From contig JAFMOC010000231.1 in assembly GCA_019802505.1 (NCBI GenBank), positions 321,001 through 385,000 on the forward strand: DNA of 64,000 nucleotides, written 5' to 3'. Positions 57,432 to 64,000 of the stretch are shown piece by piece. Origin of the DNA: Corydoras sp. C115 (lineage: Eukaryota; Chordata; Actinopteri; Siluriformes; Callichthyidae). Position 1 is the stretch's first letter, and each line of letters starts with the position of its first letter. A program made the position numbers and the translations under genes. Under the pieces are notes generated by a model. The model did no database searches and was not told where the DNA came from. It saw only the letters and a list, made by a program, of their open reading frames with translations.

Positions 57432-57635
57432 CACACTCTATATGGGGCAATTTGGAGAACTCAATTGACCTTGATCCAAGTTTTTGTACTGTGGGAGGAA
57501 ACCGGAGAACCCGGAGGAAACCCACGTGGACACGGGGAGAACATGGAAACTCCACCCAGATTGGGATTTGAACCGGGAATCCCTAGCGCTGAGAGGAGAA
57601 CATGCCAACCACTAACACAGTGCCACCTATATATA
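57245..57635 (-). mobile_element. DANA-like SINE (reverse)
   Basis: The tail ccattcattatcttccgctt is at the left and a degraded head (ccaaccactaacacagtgcc) at the right. It contains a G-run at 57,294-57,310 and (CA)n at 57,401-57,428. Confidence 0.8.
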
Positions 57636-57767
57636 TATAATTAAGTTTATATTATAAATATACATAAAACATCTCGAAAGAAATTGAGCTGATTGGCTGA
57701 TTATGTTATTGCTGAACTAGAACAAGAAACTGAACAGGTGTAATTAATAAAGTGGCCGGCGAGTATG

Positions 57768-57768
57768 A

Positions 57769-57852
<84 letters not shown>

Positions 57853-58430
57853 CAGTACAGTGAGTATAGTGAGTACAGTACAGTATAGTAAGTATAGTGA
57901 GTACAGGGTGTATAGTGAGTACAGTGAGTACAGGGTGTATAGTGCGTACAGTGAGTATAGTGAGTACAGGGTGTAGAGTGAGTACAGTGAGTATAGTGAG
58001 TACAGGGTGTATAGTGAGTACAGTGAGTATAGTGAGTAGAGTGAGTATAGTGAGTACAGGGTGTATAGTGAGTACAGGGTGTATAGTGAGTACAGTGAGT
58101 ATAGTGAGTACAGGGTGTATAGTGAGTACAGTGAGTACAGGGTGTATAGTGAGTACAGTGAGTATAGTGAGTACAGTGAGTACAGGGTGTATAGTGCGTA
58201 CAGTGAGTATAGTGAGTACAGGGTGTAGAGTGAGTACAGTGAGTACAGGGTGTATAGTGAGTACAGTGAGTAGAGTGAGTATAGTGAGTACAGGGTGTAT
58301 AGTGAGTACAGGGTGTATAGTGAGTACAGTGAGTATAGTGAGTACAGGGTGTATAGTGAGTACAGTGAGTACAGGGTGTATAGTGAGTACAGTGAGTATA
58401 GTGAGTATAGTGAGTACAGGGTGTGATGAT
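57768..58430. repeat. (TA)n tract and GTGAGTACA/GTGAGTATA minisatellite
   Basis: A long (TA)n run (57,768-57,850) passes into about 60 units of 9-10 bp (agtgagtac, agtgagtat, agggtgtat) with a higher-order pattern of roughly 180-190 bp: the block around 57,900-58,080 recurs around 58,140-58,325. Leu/Thr/Tyr frames are artefacts. Confidence 0.92.
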
Positions 58431-58513
58431 GCTTTAGGGTGAAACTCATAGTGAAAGTATGACAATGTGACCTGCGTCCGCCATATCCCTCCTACAGAAC
58501 TGCACGGCTCTCA

Positions 58514-58515
<2 letters not shown>

Positions 58516-58592
<77 letters not shown>
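58516..58592. repeat. (CA)n microsatellite
   Basis: About 38 CA units immediately precede the CpG-containing stretch that may hold the cox6b1 first exon. Confidence 0.95.
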
Positions 58593-58594
<2 letters not shown>

Positions 58595-60069
58595 CCCCAC
58601 GCGCGCGCACTGCGATACGGTGCTTATCAGCGACTGTGCGAAAGTCAGACCGTCTGCAGGAAGGTAAAGGTCGATTCTCTGAACGCTTCGCTGCGTTTAT
58701 TCTATTATTAATTTAATTTGATTTAAACCTCGTTATTATTATTATTATTATTGTTCATTATCTCGGAGCTTCAGACTGAAGATGTCTGGAGGATGAATAA
58801 GGAAATGGATGTGTTCGGTTTGTGAGTTCTGCTGCTCTGTGAAGCCGATCCTCTGCTTTAGTTTTAATTCATTTAGTTTAATTTAATTTAATTTAATTTA
58901 GTTTAATTTAGTTTAATTGGATGGTTGTATGTTATTCAGGATTATTCAGTCGTTCGGTTATGTCTCGGGGGATGGTGTTCGTGTCCTGTGGGGTTATAAT
59001 CCTCCTTCCCTTTACGCGGTGAATAAACGACTGCACAGCGACGTTCCGATTCATCCCGCGCTCATCCCCGTCCACCTGATGGATGACGTTCCCGACAGAA
59101 TGAGATGATTTAAACGGTCGTATCGATTCTCCTGATCGACTCCGGAGCCGGAGGTGGAGGTGGAGGTGGAGGTGCAGCGGTGTCGGGAGGATCTGAGGGA
59201 TTAGGATTAAAATTCCTGAAGTTCAGCTAAAATTAGGACGAGCGCGCGGCGTGTGCTCCGTCACAGTGACGCGGCTGATTCCGGAATGAACCGACTTGGG
59301 AATGAATCAGGCACACGAGTCGGTTCGCTCACGCCCCCTCTGTAACTCAATAGTGATCCAATCGAGTCTCCCGGTTTGATTCAGAATCACTCGGATCGAT
59401 CGATCGATCGCCGGTCTGAGGTGATCGATAGATTATCGATTGCTCAATTGAATTGTCATAATTCGAACGCGGACCAAAGAAAAGTGTGAACATGACGTCA
59501 TTAAAGTTGCCGTGGCCGAGCTTATTCACATATAAACGTGTTGATGACGGTCACGTGATCCCGCAAAAGCTCGGGGTTTTTGTTTTTAAAATAAACTCAA
59601 TAGAACAAACAAAAAAAAAGCAACGCGTTTCACACGATCAACGTTAACTGATCGATCTATCGATCTGTAACTGCAGCAATGCGGGTTCCCTGCGTGTTTT
59701 TATTATTCCCACGTGGTTCTGAGGGAATTCTGGGTAATGTAGTTCGTCATCACAGCGTTTGGGCCGAAGGTTCTACATAAAATCCATAGAACTCAGAGGT
59801 GGAGTCCACGTTCTACACTTTATCAGCTCCTCCCACTCATCTCTACTCTCACTGACCATACAGAGTGAATTTGTAGTTCTATAATTAGAGTTTGTAGTCC
59901 ATTTGGTTCTCCACGTCCTCTGATAATCAGAACCTCCACCTATAGATCTGTGGATATAGAACTACGACGATCCTTCATCTGGTCAGTGTCTCTAATAAAG
60001 TGGCCGGTCTCTCTGTCTCTCTCTGTGTGTGAGCTGGTGTGACGCCCCCCTGTGGTTGCTCTCCGCAGG
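58593..60069 (+). promoter_or_regulatory. cox6b1 5' region, probable non-coding first exon
   Basis: A CpG-rich patch (cacgcgcgcgcactgcgata) at 58,600-58,661 ends in a good donor (aggaag/gtaaag). It could be the untranslated first exon joined to the acceptor at 60069. No other exon is convincing. At 59,724-59,744 the word gaattctgggtaatgtagt, complement of an ACTACA...CCCAGAATTC pattern, matches the ZNF143/Staf motif. A gatcgatcgatcg repeat lies near 59,396-59,410. Confidence 0.4.
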
Positions 60070-60080
60070 TTCACGGTGCG

Positions 60081-60983
60081 ATGGCGGAGGACATTCAGCA
60101 GAAACTGGAGAAGTACCGCACGGCGCCGTTCGACGCTCGATTCCCCAACCAGAACCAGACTAAGAACTGCTGGCAGAACTATCTGGGTGAGAGTGTGTGA
60201 GTGTGTGTGTGTCATGTTACACACAGTGTGTTGGACAGAAACACCGCAGACGTCTCAGTATGGACGTTTGGATGACGTCTCCGTGGTACCGGCTGCAGAA
60301 CCCGGGCTGAGTGGACCTGCGTTCTCATTCCAGATTATTACAGATGCCAAAAAGCCTTAGAGAGCAAAGGGGTGGACGTGGCTCCCTGTGAATGGTACAA
60401 GAGGGTCTACACCTCCCTGTGTCCAATCTCCTGGGTAAGAGGGGTGTGAGTGTGAGTGTGTGTGTGAGTGTGTGTGTGAGTGTGTGTGTGTGTGTGTTTC
60501 TGTTCTGGCGGAATGTAAAAAATATATATATCCCATCCATCCATTATCTTCCTCTTTATCCTCTATTAGGGTCATGGGGGAGGGGGTTCCCCATGCGAGG
60601 GTTCCCCATGCCCATCCAGGGGAGAACGTTTCGGGCGCTGGGCAGATACACCCAGGACAGGGCGCCAATCCATCACTGGGCACACACTCACTCACACAGA
60701 CACACTCTATATGGGGCAATTTGGAGAACTCAATTGACCTTGAACCATGTTTTTGTACTGTGGGAGGAAACCGGAGAACCCGGAGGAAACCCACACGGAC
60801 ACGGGGAGAACATGCAAACTCTACCCAGATGGGGATTCGAACCGGGAATCCTCAGCGCTGAGAGGAGAACATGCTAAACCACTAAGCCACCATGCCGCCC
60901 CATATATATATATATATGTGTGTGTTTTTCTGTACCTCTACATGTACTGTATGTGCGTGTGTGTGTTTCTGTATGTCGAAATG

Positions 60984-61030
<47 letters not shown>

Positions 61031-61088
61031 TTAGATTGAGAAATGGGACACACAGCGTGAAGATGGAACCTTCCCAGGGAAGATCTGA
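60081..61088 (+). CDS. cox6b1: Cytochrome c oxidase subunit 6B1
   Basis: This is a nuclear-encoded subunit of mitochondrial complex IV facing the intermembrane space at the dimer interface. Coding exons: 60081-60186 (ATG, in an exon opening at 60070), 60334-60434 and 61035-61088 (stop). They total 261 nt, 86 residues, exactly the usual length. The twin-cysteine CHCH pattern is intact: CWQNYLGYYRC-type C-x9-C spanning exons 2-3 (the junction residue is Asp) and CEWYKRVYTSLC (C-x10-C). The ends MAEDIQQKLEKYRTAPFDAR and DGTFPGKI are family hallmarks. The intron before the last exon holds a DANA-like SINE. ATTAAA at 61211-61216 is the likely poly(A) signal. Confidence 0.96.
60535..60900 (-). mobile_element. 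DANA-like SINE (reverse) in a cox6b1 intron
   Basis: The tail ccattatcttcctctttatc is at the left and head ctaagccaccatgccgcccc at the right, with a short internal duplication (ttccccatgcgagg) near 60,588-60,612. A (TG)n tract at 60,988-61,028 separates it from the last exon. Confidence 0.85.
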
Positions 61089-61210
61089 GTTCTTCCCATG
61101 ATCCTCCTCTCCCTGAGGACCCGTGACGGTTGGTGTGTGAGGGACCTTACGTGGCTCAGCGGGACGCCGTGTGGCTGCCGGCTGCAATGTATCTGAATGT
61201 ATTGTGTTGC

Positions 61211-61216
61211 ATTAAA
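61211..61216 (+). terminator. cox6b1 poly(A) signal
   Basis: ATTAAA lies about 123 bp after the stop codon. A TTTATT at 61250-61255 (AATAAA on the minus strand) is a candidate signal for the convergent katnip transcript, about 35 bp away. Confidence 0.55.
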
Positions 61217-61667
61217 CACCTGAGGCTTTAGAACCCGCGTCATGTGATCTTTATTTATCAAAGTGTATTAAAGGGTTTCCTAACCACAGACAGAGGCCGG
61301 GAGAACATACCAAAGTCAGGGCAGCTTGTAGGGACCGTGAGATAACCTGCAGCGTGTGAGTGAAGCTCGTGAGTCGGATCAGAACTCAGTTCAGAGTCAC
61401 TTCAATCTGCCTCAACGACTGAATGAATCAAACAAACGACTCTCTACACACGACACACACGTCTGATCTTTACACAGCTCTGCGGCGAGTGTGTGAGTGT
61501 GTGTGTGTGTGAGTGTGTGTGTGTGTGTGAGTGAGTGTGTATGTGAGTGTGTGTGTGTCATGAACCTGTCCTTGTGAGTTTAAAAAGCAGTGAGTCATGT
61601 TCCACAGTGATTCATTATAATGAAGCTCAGAGGAGCGCCTCCTCTGGCTGCAGGTTCGAGGTGGAGG

Positions 61668-61779
61668 TCAGTAGCGCCGGGGGCGGGACTTACAGCTGTC
61701 CGTCATGCAGGTCTTTGGTCTCAGTGCTAAAGAAAAGTAAACATTTATGTTAGGTTTCAGAGAGTACTGTACGTGTCTC

Positions 61780-61814
<35 letters not shown>

Positions 61815-61848
61815 TAGTGCAGGTATGTGTGTGTGAGTGTAAGCATGT

Positions 61849-61881
<33 letters not shown>

Positions 61882-61961
61882 TGTAAGCGTGTGTGTGTGT
61901 GTATACCTGGGTCCACTGTGTGTTGTTTCTTGTGCTGCTGGATATGTGTGTGTATGTGTGT

Positions 61962-61997
<36 letters not shown>

Positions 61998-62374
61998 CTG
62001 GGTCCACTGTGTGTTGTTTCTTGTGCTGCTGGATGTGTGTGTGTGTGTATGTGTGTAAGTGTGTGTGTGTGTGTGTGTGTGTGCCTGGGTCCACTGTGTG
62101 TTGTTTCTTGTGCTGCTGGATGTGTGTGTGTGTGTGTATGTGTGTAAGTGTGTGTGTGTGTGTGTGTGTGTGTACCTGGGTCCACTGTGTGTTGTTTCTT
62201 GTGCTGCTGGAAGTGTGTGTGTGTGTAAGTGTGTGTGTGTGTGTGTACCTGGGTCCACTGTGTGTTGTTTCTTGTGCTGCTGGATGTGTGTGTGTGAAAG
62301 TGTGTGTGTGTGTGTGTGCCTGGGTCCACTGTGTGTTGTTTCTTGTGCTGCTGGATGTCTGTGTGTATGTGTGT

Positions 62375-62408
<34 letters not shown>

Positions 62409-62453
62409 CTGGGTCCACTGTGTGTTGTTTCTTGTGCTGCTGGATGTGTGTGT

Positions 62454-62491
<38 letters not shown>

Positions 62492-62613
62492 CTGGGTCCA
62501 CTGTGTGTTGTTTCTTGTGCTGCTGGATGTGTGTGTGTAAGTGTGTGTGTATGTGTGTGTACCTGGGTCCACTGTGTGTTGTTTCTTGTGCTGCTGGATG
62601 TGTGTGTGTGTAT

Positions 62614-62645
<32 letters not shown>

Positions 62646-63622
62646 ACCTGGGTCCACTGTGTGTTGTTTCTTGTGCTGCTGGATGTGTGTGTGTGTATGT
62701 GTGTAAGTGTGTGTGTGTACCTGGGTCCACTGTGTGTTGTTTCTTGTGCTGCTGGATGATCTGATTGTCGTTGGTCATCTTTACATCCTGGTCGTCACAT
62801 GGTACGTGGTTGCTATGGACACAGGTGAGTCATAATGCTAATGATGCTGCTAATGCTAACATGTCAATAAGCTACAGCGGAGTATCATTAATAAAATAAA
62901 TAAATAAATCAATCAATCAATAAATGAATAATCCAATAAAATCTAATAGAAACTCATCAGGTCTCAGTACAGTACCTCAGGACGGCGGCTCTCTCACTCT
63001 GAGCGCTGGTGGTGGTGGTGGTGGTGTTGGTGGTGGTGGTGTTGGTGGTGGTGTTGTTGGTGTTGTTGGTGGTGGTGTTGGTGGTGTTGGTGTTGCTGTA
63101 GCTGTTGGTGGTGAACAGTACAGTATGGTGGGGGACAATGGGATCGAGAGTTGGCAGGATCCCCCGTGAGACATACGTTACACAGTCCAGAACTCCATTA
63201 TACACCAACAGGTCATCCACAAGGAGCTACACACACACACACACACACGTGCACACGCGCACACATACACATACACACACACACACACAGTATTTTGGTT
63301 TTCTTCATGCTCTGCTCTGTGTGTAACATTAGTCAACAAAAAAAAAACACATCTGTTAAAGGGTTTTTGGTGTGTGAGTGTGAGAGAGTGTAAGTGTGTG
63401 AGTGTGAGAGAGTGTAAGCGTGTGTGTGTGTCTGAGTGTGTGTGTGAGAGAGTGTAAGCATGTGTGTGTGAGTGTGTGTGTGTGTTTGTGTGAGTGTCAG
63501 TGAGTGTGTGTGTGTGTTACCCCGAACTCTCTGACTCCCCTCGCTGGTGTTTTGGAGTAATTCCACAGTTTAATCATGGAGACGGTCGTCGGCTGATCAA
63601 AGATCACATACACACGATTCAC
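61668..63622 (-). CDS. katnip: Katanin-interacting protein (KATNIP), C-terminal exons, partial
   Basis: KATNIP (KIAA0556) is a large ciliary-base, microtubule-associated protein that binds katanin. Exons seen (minus): 63622-63521 (102 bp, VYVIFDQPTTVSMIKLWNY and SKTPARGVREFG), 63226 to about 62,985 (LLVDDLLVYNGVLD, RGILPTLDPIVPHHTVLF, then an Asn/Thr-rich stretch from a trinucleotide repeat and SAQSERAAVL), 62787-62721 (DVKMTNDNQIIQQHKKQ) and 61726-61668 (ALRPKTCMTDSC to stop). The first two and last two junctions close in phase. The junction between 62,985 and 62787 does not close with the best donor (CTGAG/gtactg), so that exon end is unresolved. The rest of the gene, probably thousands of residues of coding further right, is outside the window. 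Identification rests on remembered family motifs. Confidence 0.78.
61903..62758. repeat. KATNIP-exon-derived minisatellite with (TG)n spacers, 11 copies
   Basis: The 38-bp plus-strand word containing acctgggtccactgtgtgtt and gtttcttgtgctgctgga occurs at about 61905, 61995, 62083, 62174, 62247, 62318, 62407, 62490, 62560, 62645 and 62719, separated by (TG)n of variable length. The right-most copy is the real 3' end of KATNIP exon 62787-62721 with its splice donor. The others are copies of that exon end within the following intron. Copies at 62083 and 62318 read gcctggg, destroying the GT donor. Confidence 0.92.
63000..63105. repeat. GGT/GTT trinucleotide repeat within KATNIP reading frame
   Basis: Tandem ggtggtggt and gttgttggt units translate on the minus strand as Asn/Thr runs without a stop, in frame with the KATNIP exon that starts at 63226. 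Confidence 0.85.
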
Positions 63623-63629
63623 CTGAGAT

Positions 63630-64000
63630 CAAAGAGAACCAGAACCAATCAGGTTACAGCAACAGAGAACCAGAACCAATCAGGTTACAGCAACAGAGAA
63701 CCTGTTAAACTGTGTTACTGCAGCACAAAAGTGTAATAACCAGTGGTGTTGTATTGATGATGTGGTGTTGTGGTGACATTGTGTTGACATAGTGGTGATG
63801 TCATGATGTGATGTTGTGGTGGTGAGGTTGAGGTGAGGTTGAGGTGAGGTTGTGGTGGTGAGGTGGTGGTGATGTTGTGAGGTTGTGGTGATGTGGTGGT
63901 GAGGTTGTGGTGAGGTGGTGGTGATGTTGTTGTGAGGTTGTGGTGATGTGGTGGTGAGGTTGTGGTGAGGTGGTTGTGATGTGAGGTTGTGGTGAGGTTG
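63630..64000. repeat. Tandem repeats in the KATNIP intron to the window edge
   Basis: A duplicated segment (agagaaccagaaccaatcag, gttacagcaac) lies at 63,633-63,705. From 63,770 to the end, degenerate ggtgaggttgtggtgatgtg units form an array that leaves the window. No exon is visible. Confidence 0.85.

Noticed and set aside
57701..58465. 254-codon minus-strand frame of Leu/Thr/Ile/Val repeats
   Set aside because: It is the gtgagtac minisatellite and (TA)n tract without coding features.
58917..59108. 63-codon plus-strand frame upstream of cox6b1
   Set aside because: There is no recognisable domain, no flanking splice signals and ordinary composition; it is probably chance.
61750..62778. Frames of 270-340 codons of His/Thr or Cys/Val repeats
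   Set aside because: They are translations of (TG)n tracts and of the repeated KATNIP exon end.

Overview
The window is animal nuclear DNA, almost certainly from a teleost fish. The evidence is spliced genes with GT-AG introns, a fish-type NLR gene (FISNA-NACHT exon plus 171-bp LRR exons), many DANA/mermaid-like tRNA-derived SINEs, L2 and Tx1/L1-type LINE remnants, a piggyBac element and very abundant micro- and minisatellites. I suspect an otophysan such as a catfish, but that is weak inference. No bacterial features, CRISPR arrays or operons are present.

Layout from left to right. 1-1,138: decayed LINE and other repeat sequence. 1,139-12,700 (minus): NLRC3-like innate-immune receptor gene, whose 3' end I could not find. 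An intron holds a 2.18-kb piggyBac relic with TTAA target duplication and another holds a 0.9-kb VNTR. 14,315-25,440 (minus): a nine-coding-exon gene for a 2,216-residue protein joining seven C2H2 fingers, a very long basic linker and a C-terminal piggyBac transposase-derived domain; every splice junction keeps frame. 25,680-26,050: its probable promoter. 26,400-28,480: an AT-rich satellite of about 240-bp units carrying a CTCF-like core. 29,036-33,700 (minus): trypsinogen, 254 aa. 35,662-42,399 (minus): a 23-finger C2H2 gene, 1,410 aa. 45,459-47,456 (plus): a short ELMO gene encoding only the C-terminal PH region. 48,254-55,530 (minus): a complete nine-exon paraoxonase, 357 aa. 60,081-61,088 (plus): cox6b1, 86 aa. 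61,668 to beyond 63,622 (minus): the last exons of katnip, running off the right edge.

The genes are unrelated housekeeping, digestive, immune and regulatory loci rather than one pathway. ELMO/PON and COX6B1/KATNIP are convergent pairs with candidate poly(A) signals only about 40-170 bp apart. Gene models were built by reading splice sites and checking that codon phase closes across exons. The most unusual items are the ZnF-piggyBac fusion with a degraded catalytic triad, the tandem amplification of a KATNIP exon end together with its splice donor, and the repeated placement of minisatellites next to splice donors.
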